Assembly: GCA_026929865.2 (NCBI GenBank)
Contig: CM049400.1
Span: 21,532,501-21,596,500, forward strand
DNA from: Hyperoplus lanceolatus
Lineage: Eukaryota; Chordata; Actinopteri; Uranoscopiformes; Ammodytidae
Reading direction: 5' to 3'
DNA: 64,000 nt
In this document: piece after piece, positions 19,464 to 64,000 of the stretch
Layout: each line of letters starts with the position of its first letter
Numbering within the stretch: position 1 is the first letter of the stretch
Position numbers and translations under genes: made by a program
Notes under the pieces: model-generated
Database searches by the model: none
Told to the model about the DNA's origin: nothing
Seen by the model: the letters and a program-made list of their open reading frames with translations, nothing else

Positions 19464-20395
19464 AAATAAAAAATAAAAGAGTTCAGGTGTTTTACACAGA
19501 GGGGGGATGGGGGTATGGGGTCCCGATCTAATGTCTATCTAAGCGTTTTGGCGTCATGCCTTCAAACTAAGTATGACAGTTATATTTAAAATTGTTCTAG
19601 AATAAATATATGTAGTTGTTCCTGCAACATAGTGTGCCCCCAAAGCCACCATTGAGCACCTTCATATACACTTAATATGCTGGTAAAAGGACTGAGTTGT
19701 TTACATGATTGAGTAGGATTGGAGTGCACCACCCTTGCAGTAACCAGATATGTTTGAACCAGAGAGATCAGAGTACTCAGGAAGAAGAATAGTGCCTGGT
19801 TACATTTCAGACACTTTTATTTAAATTGTCCTGATGCGGTCTTCTTGCTATCCACATGAAGAAAAGCCTTTACTAGAATAAATTGATCATAAGAGAGAGA
19901 AAAAGAGAGCATGGGTTTTTGTTACAATAGTTTTTTTTTTAAATAGCAAGGGGTTAAAAACAACAGTATCTGACAAAATAAATGAAACCTGAGTATCTCT
20001 CTTTCAAATTGAATAAATACATTTTTTTTTGCTACAAGTATAAATTATATACAGGCAAAATAACAAAAATCGAACCTTCTGCCCAACATTTAGGACTATA
20101 CAAAAGAATACAGCAGAATAAACTTAGTGCAGTGACCTTGTGCAACAGGTGACTGAATCTCCCAGCTATCATTGGCAGGAGGAGCACTCAACACACCAAC
20201 AGTATTAGGGCAAAGTATATGAATGTGCCACAGCATTAAATAATTCTCCACCGTCTCATCCTACTGTACATGGAAACCCCCTGTCTGTACAATTATTCTA
20301 TGACAGTAAAATGGAACAGTCAGCCCATCGTTCTTATGTCCATTCTATGAGACTAACACAAAGGGTGCCAAAGATGGCAACTTATAGAGCTTTAA

Positions 20396-20638
20396 AGCTA
20401 TAGTGTGTTACTTATGTCGCCCCCATGAGGAATTCTGAGGAATTACAACAACACTGTCAGTGCATCTACATGATCACACATGAGTTTTATTCCTTCTGTT
20501 GTACGTTCCAGGTTTTTTCTTAGCAGTAGAATCAACAACTGGTGGGCGCCAACAGTTTTGTGGAGCTGATAGGCAACTCATTTGCCAATGGCTTGAATGT
20601 AATCGACATGTATAGGAAAAAAGCTACACACTATAGCT
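20396..20638. mobile_element. TTAA-flanked MITE in the pstpip1 3' UTR
   Basis: Imperfect terminal inverted repeats (AGCTATAGTGTGTTACTTAT at the left; the complement of AAGCTACACACTATAGCT at the right) are flanked by TTAA at 20392-20395 and 20639-20642, suggesting piggyBac-type mobilisation. The copy is 243 bp and has no coding capacity. It lies within the likely pstpip1 3' UTR and carries a minus-strand AATAAA at 20486-20491. Confidence 0.75.
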
Positions 20639-20765
20639 TTAATGATGTATTAACAACAGAAAAACATACAGTTATTTGAAATGACAAGGCCTTTACAAAA
20701 AACATTGCAGGAGGAAATGCAGTAGTCATACAGTTGTGTACACAACACGTGGCCCTCAGGTATAC

Positions 20766-22365
20766 TCATTGTTTGCCGAGGTAAGAGCCCGGAACCAAAC
20801 CAGTAACTCCATTTCTTTGCACCGTCCACCAGCCGTCCTCACCTTGATCTATGACAACCACAACGTCCCCAGCAGACACAGACAGCTCATCTTCCCCCTA
20901 AACAAGGGAAGAAACCATCAATAAACAGATAACCCCTTCAAATAAATAAGAAGTAGAACAAACAAAAGGTCTTGTGCAGATGTTAGAAGCAGACCTGTGC
21001 CATATAGTCGTACACTGCCTTGTATTCCTCACTGCTCTGCTTGGACTCCCCAAATCCAGGAATGGAAGCATATACTCCCTCTGATGTCTCTGCTGAGGAG
21101 TTGGACAGGATTGCAGACACAATCAGCACTTGTTCAGTCACTGAGTAAAGCCATTGGGACTTTACCCACTTTCTTGGATAGTGTTACAATATTGTTTTTT
21201 CCATTTAAGTATGTTTTCCTGCAATTCTTTATTATAGAGAAAGAACAACATATGAAAGAATAATAACTACAGTATTTAACTTTTCGTTACGTTACTGCGC
21301 AGCGTTTGTTGCAAAGATGAAGTAGCTTTCCCAATTGTATCTAGTCATCATTTTGGGTCACTTTTCAGTGTTCCTTGAATGACGTTGGTTCAAATACCTG
21401 TAGGTGGTGCCACCGGTTCATTGATGCTGAGTTTGGAGCCACTTGAACAGTTTCCCTGCAGTAGATTTGAAAACCTACACATTGGGGAAAGCACTCAGTG
21501 AGTAACACACACAACAAATTACATTAATAATCATCTTCATCGTGATTGATTTGGTAAGAGGGCTTTCCATGGTGTACTCATGACCTTTTCATGACTCCTC
21601 CCACGAATCCGGCACTGCCATTCCTTCCAGCTGCAGCATTCCTCTCGTAGTAACTTTGGTAGTCAATCGGAGCTGTGTGTGAATCAATTCAAATTTCAGT
21701 AAATCCGAACTCAAATGCTTCAGTGGTTCGCAGTCGACCATTCTGTTGCGTGCTTAAGCAGAGGCTAAAGAGATAATATCAAAATTTCCCTCTTGGAACA
21801 TATTCAAACAGGAAAGACTTTGGGCGCCTGCCTATACCTGGGGGGGTTGAGCCGGTGCTTCTCATCTCCACAAAGCAGTTGTTGTCCGTGATGATGTCAC
21901 ACTTTTCCAGTGTTCTCCTCACTTCCTCGTAACACTGAAAGAGCATTTTGTTCAGAAGGATTTTTTCAAATATACAAAGCACGGCATGTTTGAAAGGGCT
22001 TATACTGTATGTAAAGCCTGTCGCGTACAGCTGCACACACCTCGTCGTCTTTCACACTCTGCATTGATAAATGGTTACAGTGCACCCACAGAGCATTCCT
22101 TAGTATGCTGAGGCGGTCTTCTTCCTGCTGCTGAAACATCTGAAAAAAATGTGATTAGAAAAAACATTAAATATTATAGAAAAACATTGCAGATCTACAA
22201 CTCTAGACATCAATGTATACTTCTGAAAGTCTTGTGACACAACTGGCAACTTCTTGAACAACAAAAGCATTCAACATTGCCATTACTGTCCATGCTGTAG
22301 TTGTCACTGCAACTCCGCACGCAGCCTTTAACTGTTTTTCGTGTCTTGTTTTGTTTCCGGGTTAA

Positions 22366-22414
<49 letters not shown>

Positions 22415-25400
22415 GAGTGCGAGTGTGCGTGTGTGTGTGTGTGACTCTTTTTGGAATATGGATGAGTAAAGCAGTTGAGTGAGCTTTGTTGATATTATCA
22501 CAAAGCTCAGGCTTTGTGAATACTTTGTAGCCCAGGGACATTTTCATAGATTAGTGACTCGCCTCATAGGAAGTATTGCACATCCTCATTGACTTAACAG
22601 GCCTGGGGTTTTGCCACTCTTGCTCCAAGTCTGTACATTTTTAAAATGCATCACCCTCTGGTGTGAATTCCTCACTTGATAAATACAGTAAAAGGAGCAA
22701 CACAGCCATCCAGCGCTATACTTTACCTCACATGTGCTGATGTGTGTCGATTCCCATTCTTGGCGCGTCTTGTCAAGCTGTTCTATGTTTGTCGTGTACT
22801 GTTTCTCTAAAGAAAAATGTATTGTAAATTACAGATTAGAACCTTGAGATATAATGTACATTTTGACATAATTATACATATGGATTTATGGACTGCGTCT
22901 GAATGTATTTTTGGATTCCTTAATAAAAAAGGAAGTAAATGTGACCACCAGACTCAACAAAAGTTTCTGGTGAACCACAGCATTGCGATAGATGAGTTGA
23001 GTACACAGACATAGGACAGCATTTTAGTGTTTGCCTCTTACCAGCCTCTTCTGCAGCTTCTCTGCACTGTTTGGATTTGTTGTTCATCTGAATTAGAAAA
23101 CAAGAATACAAAGTGAAACACTGCTTTATATACTGTATATTTTCCTGCAGTTTCCCCCCAAAATTAAAGACGGGTCATTATGTATTTTGTAATGTAATCA
23201 TAGTAAATAGTCATTCATATTTTTAATCAGAAGGGAAACGGTCTAATCAACAAATGACTAAATCAAATATTAAGTCAAGGGCAAAGAGTAAGAAGTCTCT
23301 GTTAGAGCTTACCTACATCCGAATGTAACAAGGTTCCAAGCTATTTCTTAAATGGTAGTGACATGTATGACAGACAAGCAGTCACGTAGCACACAGTACA
23401 ATGTCTATCATAGAATTACTATATTTTACTTATTTATCTTTCTTGACATCAAACTAGTTTGGAAGTAACCACTGGCCAATCAGAGAGATGAGAAAACTTG
23501 AAACCTCCAGTGCACATACCTACTGTAGTGTGCACTGAGAATGGGCTTTTCAGTACATTTGGAGCACTTTTGAAATGAATGATATTTGCATATTCATAGA
23601 TTCTGAAAGGTTCAAGGGAGTAGGAGTAGGTGTAACTTAGAGACTTAAAAAAATTCAGACACACAAGTCCGTTTAAAGGCTCTTACTTTTTTTTAGGAGA
23701 AATAAATCAGCCAGTATGTGAACAGAAGAAAAGTAATGAGTGTATCAACAATAAATTAGATGAGCAATCAAAATCTGGAAAAGTCACGTCTGGCTTTTTG
23801 CATTACTGATTTGTTATCATCGCACTGGACCTTGGATGAGTCATACCACTGTGCAGACTTACCTTCTCAATCTGTTTGGGCGTGGCTGTGGGAGTGTTGC
23901 CCATCTTCTCAGCGGTTTGCTCCGCCTCGTCTGCCTCCTTGCAGCGCTGCTCATAGGATCGTTTGGACTGCGGGAGAGGGCAACAAGAACAGTAAGCATA
24001 TGAAACTTTAAGAGCCGTTATGGTTCATCAGAACTTTACTTTATGAACCCCTTGACAGGAAAGGTGGGGGAGGGCGAGAGGGAGGGAGGGGTTGAGGGGG
24101 GCATTCATTTTGTGGAAAAACAAATCAAGTGAGACCTCACTTCCTTCTTTGGGGCAGAGAGATGAGCTTCATGTTTCTAAGCAATGACTGGCATTAGCTT
24201 ATTATGTTGCAAAACTAGGAAACATCTTTAATACAAAGAACAACCACATTTCTCTTCTTCTTTACGAGAATGAGGCCTCACTGTACTTACACTGACTATA
24301 AGGCATGTTTCTCTCACAGTCAAACAGGATGTAGCTGCACTAAAACTGCACCTGAGATGATGTATCCTGTGTACCACTGCCACAGTGACATGAAGAGTAA
24401 TATAAATACACTGAAATATGACTGAAATGAATCGTTCTGTTCAAACAGTCAAACAAAGGCCTCCACAAACATGCGGTTAGGCCTTACGTATCCTCATGAT
24501 GATAGAAATGGACCTTACTTCTATTGTTTTCTTGTAGAGGGAGACTTTTGACTTCTGGACCTTGTCCATCACGGCTTCAAACTAAAAAGTAAAGGACAAC
24601 AAGATATTACTGACAAAAGTCATCATCATTGTCAGACAACCGCAGTATTTTTAGATTTCCTCTGCATGAAAATGAGGATTGAAAGAAAAAAAAGAAGCTT
24701 GTCGTTTGTATACCTTCTTTCTCTGTTCTTTCTGTCGCTCCCTGAACTGCTCCATTCTCTTCACCTCCTCCTTCAGGAATCCAGAGAGCTCAATGTGCAG
24801 GTTTCCTGCATTTTCAATTTCTGGGAAAAACAAACAAAACATGCAACAACTTTAAAAAACTCTGAACTGACAGAGACATTTAAAAATAGTGCAGGAAATA
24901 TATTAAAGTGTGTGCTTACGTGTTTTCATTTCATCAAAAGATGCTCTCAAAGTGCTGTGAAAACAGAATGAGCCCCATTTAAAAAAAAAAAAATCCTCAC
25001 ATACAGTATCGCAAAATAAGTGTATTGCTCAGAAATGTAGCTTCGGAAATACTGATGATGAGTACATCAATGCTCAAACACACACACACACACACCTACC
25101 TGATTTCAAATAAGCCCCCAGCCTTGCGTGCGATCGAAACCAGTTCCTTGCCATATTTCTCCTCTGCCAAGGCCCTGCACCAACAAAATCACAGTGGTGT
25201 TAACCCACATTTCAGAGAGCTCATGTACCATATACAGGAAATGTGTGAGCCCACCTCATTTTCAAAAGCTCCTCCATGTCTTTGCATATCCGCCGACCAT
25301 CTTGAAGTCTCTGGCAGATAGTCTCATACCCAATATTACTGATGAAGTCCACTCCCTGGAACCATAAAACACCAAAGCATAGTATTCTCATCTTTAACGC

Positions 25401-26341
25401 CAACCACACGCAATTCTTCATTTTAAGATACAGGTCAAAATTAATCTTCTGATGACTTCTGAAGGGCCAAATAATTTTTTTTTCACGTGGGGGGGCATTG
25501 TGGTGGTTGTCTCAGACTGAAAGGAACATGTTTTGCTGCTGCCTGGGTCGGAATGGAAACAAGCCGAGTCCCTTCTCATGTTAGTGTGTTGATATTTGAC
25601 TAATGAATTTGACTCCGATGATCTTTTCTATTGTTACATTTTACATGAGAATACTGACAGCAGGACGACAAGCGAGAGTAAAAGGGAAACACGCAACTGC
25701 CCTCAGGCTAGAGTTCAACCTATTATTGTTTCCAGTTCTTGATGGAGATTGTACAAGATATGTACTGTGTTGGCATCTGGTTACGTACACATTTTGAGTT
25801 CTGCTCTGTTGCACAGTGCACAAACGTGTTAACAGTTGCGCTGTACATTAATGATAAAAATGTCCACCATAACTTCGCTGAATTGTAAGTGTTGACCTTC
25901 ATGCACTATTTAAAAAAAAAAGTTATACTGAGAAAGAACTGTTTATTTTGTGACACACCTGGTTTAAGAGAGAAACTGGATTACACAATCCACAGATAAG
26001 AGTGCGTACAAAAGAAAAATAATAGTAGCTACATTTTTACAAGGAAAGAAAGCAGGAAGATTTTTATCTATGGCTTACTTTAGTCAAAGAAAGGCTACAG
26101 TTGAATTATTACATGACAAAAGAGAAAGCATAAATACAGCAGATGTAGAAAAGCCCCAGGTGTAATATTGCCCAAAACTTGCAGTGAACATAATGAACGT
26201 AACAGTTCATTTGACTTCACAGCCTTAAACAAAAAAATCCTACTCAGCATAAGCTCTGAATACAAACATCACAAAACATGTGTTAACATTAGTAACATCA
26301 CCCGAACTCACCCAAAAGGCATCTTTAAACTGTAATGTCAT
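20766..26341 (-). CDS. pstpip1: PSTPIP1, F-BAR and SH3 adaptor
   Basis: Fifteen coding exons: 26341-26312, 25355-25255, 25174-25100, 24954-24920, 24820-24714, 24581-24519, 23967-23863, 23087-23042, 22806-22727, 22139-22041, 21934-21838, 21672-21585, 21474-21398, 21092-20995, 20897-20766. Phases close to 410 residues (human 416). The N-terminus [10 protein letters not shown] and following FCH/F-BAR coiled-coil ([31 protein letters not shown]) are followed by a C-terminal SH3 domain ([28 protein letters not shown]). In mammals PSTPIP1 links PTP-PEST, WASP and pyrin to actin in blood cells. Intron 11 has a weak donor (GTCATG). A likely poly(A) signal is AATAAA on the minus strand at 19816-19821, giving a 3' UTR of about 0.95 kb. 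Confidence 0.96.
22365..22442 (+). repeat. Interrupted (TG)n microsatellite
   Basis: TG run interrupted by a CGAGTGCGAG-like stretch, in a pstpip1 intron. Confidence 0.9.
24066..24101 (+). other. Potential G-quadruplex motif in pstpip1 intron
   Basis: Six runs of three or more G (24066-24070, 24072-24074, 24080-24082, 24084-24086, 24088-24091, 24096-24101) with short loops. They lie on the plus strand, which is the template strand of pstpip1. Confidence 0.55.
25078..25095 (+). repeat. (AC)9 at a pstpip1 5' splice site
   Basis: On the gene strand the repeat reads (GT)9 starting four bases into the intron after exon 3, so the donor GTAGGT runs straight into GT repeats. Confidence 0.9.
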
Positions 26342-27041
26342 CTTGGCAGTGGTGATAAATAGTCCCTGTTAGAGAATCCACACAACTTTTAAGACTCAAC
26401 TCCTTTTTTTTCTAGCAGCGTAACAGGCTGTTGCTCGGTGCGAAGAGAAACGGTGCATGACACATTCAGGAAATCAGCTCTCAAACGGCAACACTCACTC
26501 ACTAACTCATTTGATTTAAATGAGGAAGAGCTGCAACATGTCAGCGGTTACCAAAACTGGACCGACACTCACGTCAGTTCACTTTTTGCACATGTGAAAG
26601 GACACCAATAAACACGTGACACAAAACTCAAACTTCAATTCTCCAAAAGTGCTTAATATTATCTTCCCAGTTCTTCTGTAGGAGTTTAGGCATGTAAGGT
26701 GTGGAATAAATAAATGGGAAAGGCTTACAATATAATAACATCTCATTTAATAGCTGCCCTGCATCACGTCCAATTTTGTGAAGCCTCCAGACTGTCGAAG
26801 ACTTCGGTAGTCTGAGCTGCTGATGTATTATGCTTTAGTTGCAATGTGTGATTTCCTGTTACTTTGTCCAACCACTTAATATTGCAAATTGATTGTAGGC
26901 AGGTAAGGTCAACAATCGCATCGAAGGAATGACGCAAAGCCAGTGAATAATGTCTTTACACAATAGGAAATGAACTGCGTAACGTCTTTATCCATCCTCA
27001 TTGAAACCTATGAAGAAAAAAAACCTCCACAAACAGCATCA
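26342..27041. other. Spacer between rcn2 stop and pstpip1 start
   Basis: Holds the rcn2 3' UTR and the pstpip1 promoter and 5' UTR in about 700 bases, both genes being on the minus strand. A minus-strand ATTAAA at 26746-26751 is a possible rcn2 poly(A) signal. No other gene is seen. Confidence 0.45.
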
Positions 27042-28728
27042 CTACAATTCATCGTGTGATACATGCAGCTGTCTGCCGTAGTCTGTCACTTCACTGTTCA
27101 TGAATGTTTCTTGATTTTTCAAAATTTCCGCCTCTGAGATCTGCCCGTCACCATCCTGGTCCATTTCTTTGAGGAGGTGAAGAGCCTGTTGATGATGACA
27201 TGAGAGTACGAAAAGAGGAGAAGAAATCATTAAATATGATGAGAGAAAGTAGACACAGTATGTAATGCTACAAGGTAACAGCTAAAGGACTATTCAAACA
27301 GACTGAAGAATTTAAAACTAATTTGACCCTATTACGCCAAAGCCTGGGTAGGGGCACGGCCTGGACCGGTTGAGTCTCACCTCTTCTCTTGCTGAACCGT
27401 AGCTATTAGGCGACACCCAGCGCAGCTGCTCCTCTCGATTCAACTTGCCGTCCTTATCTTGATCGTAGAGGTCTTTAAACCGCACTGTTTCTTCGATCTC
27501 CCATTGTAGAGGGGAATTCTCTGAGAACAAAAGAGTGAGTGTGTTAACACTGAATACAGGGGGTGACAATGTGAAAACAAAACAGATCCTTGAAATGTTT
27601 GTAAAAATAACAGTGTCTGCGGTCTTACCATCACCCCGAAGATCTCCAATAAATTCATTTAGACTGATGAATCCATCTTCATCTGTGTCATATTCACCCA
27701 ACACATCTTCTATGGCAAAATCCTACGAGGGAAATAAAAGGTAAACCAATCACTTTTAGCATAAGCCACAACAACCCTTAGCCTTTAATGGTTGGAGGAA
27801 TGCATTGTCAGATCAGGATCTACAGGAGTAGCTTACAGCCATGTGATCCACTTCAGACGGGTGGGTAAAGGCCAGAAACTCTGTCACATTCAGCCCAGAC
27901 GTGCCGTCCACATCAGCAAAGTCAAAGCGCCTCCTCTCCTTCAGATGTAGCTGACGGGAATAGGAGCCAATGTTAAGTAAAACAGATACATTAGGGCTGT
28001 GGTGCAACGTGCTTATTAACTGCAGTGCACAATAAAAAAGTAAACCAACATGTCTGAGGGACTCTTGCTCAGGATCCTCCAGGACGGCGGCATCATCAAA
28101 ACTAAGGAGCTGGTCATGAGCGACCATATTGTATTCCTCCCATGTGACAACACCATCTTCGTCTATGTCAAACTCAGGGAAGCGCTCCTTTGCGTCATCC
28201 AGAGCATATTTCCTGTACACATGCTGGATCCACAATGTAATCTCCTCTGTTGATTAAAACAAACAGTAGGCTTGTATGAGTGAGCTAGAATGACCTCCCA
28301 TCACCTCTCGTTGCTGTTTTGTTTTACCCAAATGTTGTGAAAGAGACATGACATTTACATTTACCTGCATTGAGCTTATTGTCAGCATTTGTATCAATCC
28401 TCTTCATAATCTCCAGGATCTTTTCCCTCTGTTCTGCTGGGCTTAGGTTTTTTATCTCCTCTGTGTCCTGAAGGTACACATAAAAGAAAAGGAAGAGCCA
28501 AGAGTGAGCACAGGAGGTGAATAAATGAATGGGAGAAATTGGGCTGAAGTGTGTTGAGAAATGGGGAGAAATATTTTTTGCAACCTCATCTCCCAGCAGG
28601 ACATTCATGTCATGCTCAGGGTTGTGCTGCTGGTCAATGTAATGGTCTTCATGAGGGTGTTTGTGGGAAGAGCTTTGTCCAAATCCAAAGTGAAATGCCA
28701 GCAACAGCAGCAATGCAGAAGACGCCAT
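27042..28728 (-). CDS. rcn2: Reticulocalbin-2
   Basis: Seven coding exons: 28728-28585, 28467-28365, 28246-28050, 27950-27837, 27722-27629, 27520-27381, 27185-27042. Phases close to 311 residues, near human RCN2 (317). A hydrophobic signal peptide (residues 1-17) and C-terminal HDEL retention signal place it in the ER lumen. Six EF-hand loops are visible: [36 protein letters not shown] (degenerate), [36 protein letters not shown]. The closing [11 protein letters not shown]...HDEL block separates RCN2 from RCN1/RCN3, although the linker before HDEL is short. Donors of introns 1 and 3 are weak (GTTGCA, GTTGGT). It is head-to-head with scaper. Confidence 0.95.
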
Positions 28729-30579
28729 CTGTTGGGGGGAGAGTACGGACTTGAAAACACTACAGAGTTCTATTATTAGCTCACATTGTTTTTTTCAGGT
28801 TAAAATTTCAAATAACCAGGGCAAAGGCAAAGCAGAGCTGCCAAAATGCAACTGTGCGATCTTCTGGTCAGCTGGAGTAGGTTCAAACAAACTAAACTTT
28901 ACATGAGAGCCTCGTTCTGTTATGATGATGAAAGACAGTCACTACATACAATGTCTTGTGAGATCATGAGTGACACGAAAACAAAAAGCAAGGTAGAAAT
29001 GCTCCTGGTTGTTTCATATGTTTAGCCTAACTCATCTCCTAATCCTGAATGTTTTTGAGTGACAATGAGTCAGACAGAAAAATAGGCAGAAAAAATTGAG
29101 GACGAAATAAACAGTCAAAGGTCAAGACAAAAAACAACAACACAAAAACAAGCTAAAAGTGAAGGTAGCCTACTGCAAAAATGTCACAAATAATGTAAAT
29201 GCGAGATATTGTTGTTACCGTGGAAAGTTCCCCCTGTACCAGGGTTGACGTCACTGTCATTCGCTGTAGGGCAGATGTAGGTCCTACTTCCGTTCACCAT
29301 TTTCAAAATAATTGTTTTATCATTCTGGTGTATTTTAGGATTTTTACCCACTTAAAATCTAACTACAGGATTATTGAGGATGTCATGCATACATACAAAA
29401 AATGTATGCAAAGACAAATCAACCATATGTATACAATGAGGTTTCCCTGTGTACTATGTATCAAAGGTTAAAGCTTACACAAGCTTAAAAAATAAGTGTA
29501 TGACAATCACAGGGCATATGAGTGATGGTGATGCCATTATGTACATTCTATGTTGATGATGAATGAAGCTATAAGTAAGTCGGCCTAAGTAAACTAGTGC
29601 CAGGACATCTATGTTTCATATAGTAAAAGCCTATATATTTTAGGATTAAACCATTTAGTGATTTATAAGAAATCAGATCATAATCAGCTAAACATAAATG
29701 AAGCAAACATGACCTATGCATAGTCATGAAGGTGAAAAAATAGACACACATTGCCTGCCCTATAAAGATAAAAGACATTTGGTTAAAAATAGTGCAAGCT
29801 AATTCTAAAGTTATAAGAACTTTTTTGTTTGTTGTGTTTTTGTTTTTGTTGAATTGTTCAGATGTGTTCATGCTTGTATGCTTAATAATGCTCTGGCAAC
29901 ATTTTTTATTGCCATGTCAATACATAATAATGGTAATATTAATAATAATAGATTTATTTTTAATGAAAAATAATAGCTTTGTTTTATATAGCCTAGCGCC
30001 TTTCAAGAAACCCAAGGACGCTTCACTTAATAAAGCAATTTGAATGTGAATTAATGAGCAGTTTGAATAAAAGTGTGATGTATTTTATTCTCTTTGACAA
30101 AATTGTCTTCGCTTGATGTATTCTGAAGACTGTAATTGGTTGTTTCGAGTCACATATTTCCAGGAGAACAAAAGGACGCTCATAAATACTACTATTTTGA
30201 AGGTAGATTCGCTGCACTCTTGCGTTTCCGGTTGTCCGCTGTTGACTTGACAACCAAACGTCCCGCCCGAGCATGATGGTTGCCATGGTAGACAGTTCGA
30301 AGACCCGCCTGTGGAAAATAAGCTCCACCTCTTGAACCAAACTACATTGGACATGATTGGTTTAGGCGTGTGTCGTTCCCATGACACTGCGTAATTATTG
30401 GATATTCCAAACGTCAGTCAATTGCGTTAAGCTAACTGACTTCCTGCTTTGTTAGGTTGTCCTCACTGTCATGTATTTATCTGACATGTTTTTCCATCAA
30501 CTCTGACAACAAGATAAAGTCGTCCGTTAAACATTTATCCCTCGCCGACTGAAAGCGTCGAACATAACGTACGGGGTCG
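28729..30579. promoter_or_regulatory. Shared upstream region of rcn2 and scaper
   Basis: About 1.85 kb separates the two divergent start codons. It contains a perfect cAMP-response palindrome TGACGTCA at 29246-29253 (about 520 bases before the rcn2 ATG) and three ATTGG (inverted CCAAT) boxes at 30346-30350, 30356-30360 and 30397-30401, close to the scaper start. The middle (29300-30050) is AT-rich without a recognisable gene. Confidence 0.5.
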
Positions 30580-63462
<32,883 letters not shown>

Positions 63463-64000
63463 GTGAGTGATTTCCTTTTCCTCATCATTTGAAGTTTCAT
63501 AGTTTTTCTACATTTTCAATGTTTTACTTCGGTGAAGCTGTAGTGTAGGGCTGTAACAAAGAATTATTTTTATAATTGATGCATCTGCTGCTTATCTTCT
63601 CAATTATTGAATTAAAAATGTATTCGGTAAATTGAAGTGAAAAATAGTTTTAAAAAAACATAAGAAAACGGTGAAGGCTCGTCTCAATTCCTCAAAATGT
63701 GTCATGTAGACAATTTACTTCTCTGTTGTTTCACAATCAAGTGTCTGGATTAATGATGTATGCCCCCCAAATATTGTAAAAATCAAAACCCTGTCTGAGC
63801 CCAAGGTGACATCTTTAAACTCCTGTTTTGTCCAATCACCAAAACATTTGATATTTAATATACTTTCATAAAATACCCATAGAACTAGCCAAATATTGAC
63901 ATGTAAGAGGCATTCTTTGAAAAACAAATTGCTTATACTGTAGATTGATTATCATAATATTGTTAGATTATTTTTGTTATTTTCAGTGCAAAACCCAGAG
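63463..64000 (+). other. Right edge, scaper intron 21
   Basis: AT-rich intron sequence with no recognisable element. TTTTCAG at 63980-63986 is a possible acceptor near the window end, but too little follows to confirm an exon. Confidence 0.4.

Overview
The window is vertebrate nuclear DNA, almost certainly from a teleost fish. Genes are split by GT-AG introns, spacers are AT-rich, there are many long (CA)n/(GT)n tracts, and many short non-autonomous DNA transposons. Each multi-exon model below was assembled by hand from splice sites, reading phase and remembered family sequences; no alignment was run. Phases close across every exon of all five multi-exon models whose ends lie inside the window or that run off its edges.

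Layout. (1) 546-4254 (+): KTI12, 5' end missing, last intron apparently a U12-type AT-AC intron. (2) 5424-6257 (-): a single-exon cholesterol 25-hydroxylase-like gene with a TATA box. (3) 7030-11817 (-): an 11-coding-exon gene for a 675-residue protein with two CCCH fingers, an RWD-like middle and a C-terminal CHY zinc finger; a decayed Tc1-like transposon lies in its last intron. (4) 12284-13131: orphan coding-like fragments, followed at 13386-14754 by a hAT-like element full of palindromic repeats. (5) 15090-18640 (+): tspan3, complete. (6) 20766-26341 (-): pstpip1, complete, 15 coding exons. (7) 27042-28728 (-): rcn2, complete. (8) 30580 to the right edge (+): scaper, first 21 coding exons (1004 codons), continuing beyond the window.

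The order tspan3 / pstpip1 / rcn2 / scaper, with these orientations, mirrors the human 15q24 block SCAPER-RCN2-PSTPIP1-TSPAN3, so this is an old conserved segment. On the tspan3 side the human neighbour PEAK1 is not seen; the CCCH/CHY gene, the cholesterol hydroxylase and KTI12 lie there instead. The genes do not form one pathway: KTI12 serves Elongator-dependent tRNA modification, CH25H oxysterol synthesis, TSPAN3 membrane microdomains, PSTPIP1 actin and membrane curvature, RCN2 calcium binding in the ER lumen, and SCAPER an ER/cytosolic role tied to cyclin A and mRNA decay.

Mobile DNA is mostly class II. It comprises hAT-like elements with 8-bp target duplications, TTAA-flanked piggyBac-like MITEs, one Tc1 relative, an inverted pair of about 400-bp MITEs around scaper exons 5-10, and small SINE/LINE fragments. 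I recognised no retrovirus, LTR element, CRISPR array or functional tRNA/rRNA gene, and nothing that looks like a wholly new multi-gene system. The most unusual items are the AT-AC intron in KTI12, the palindrome-packed hAT-like element, the inverted MITE pair in scaper, and a scaper intron that is about two-thirds (CA)n.
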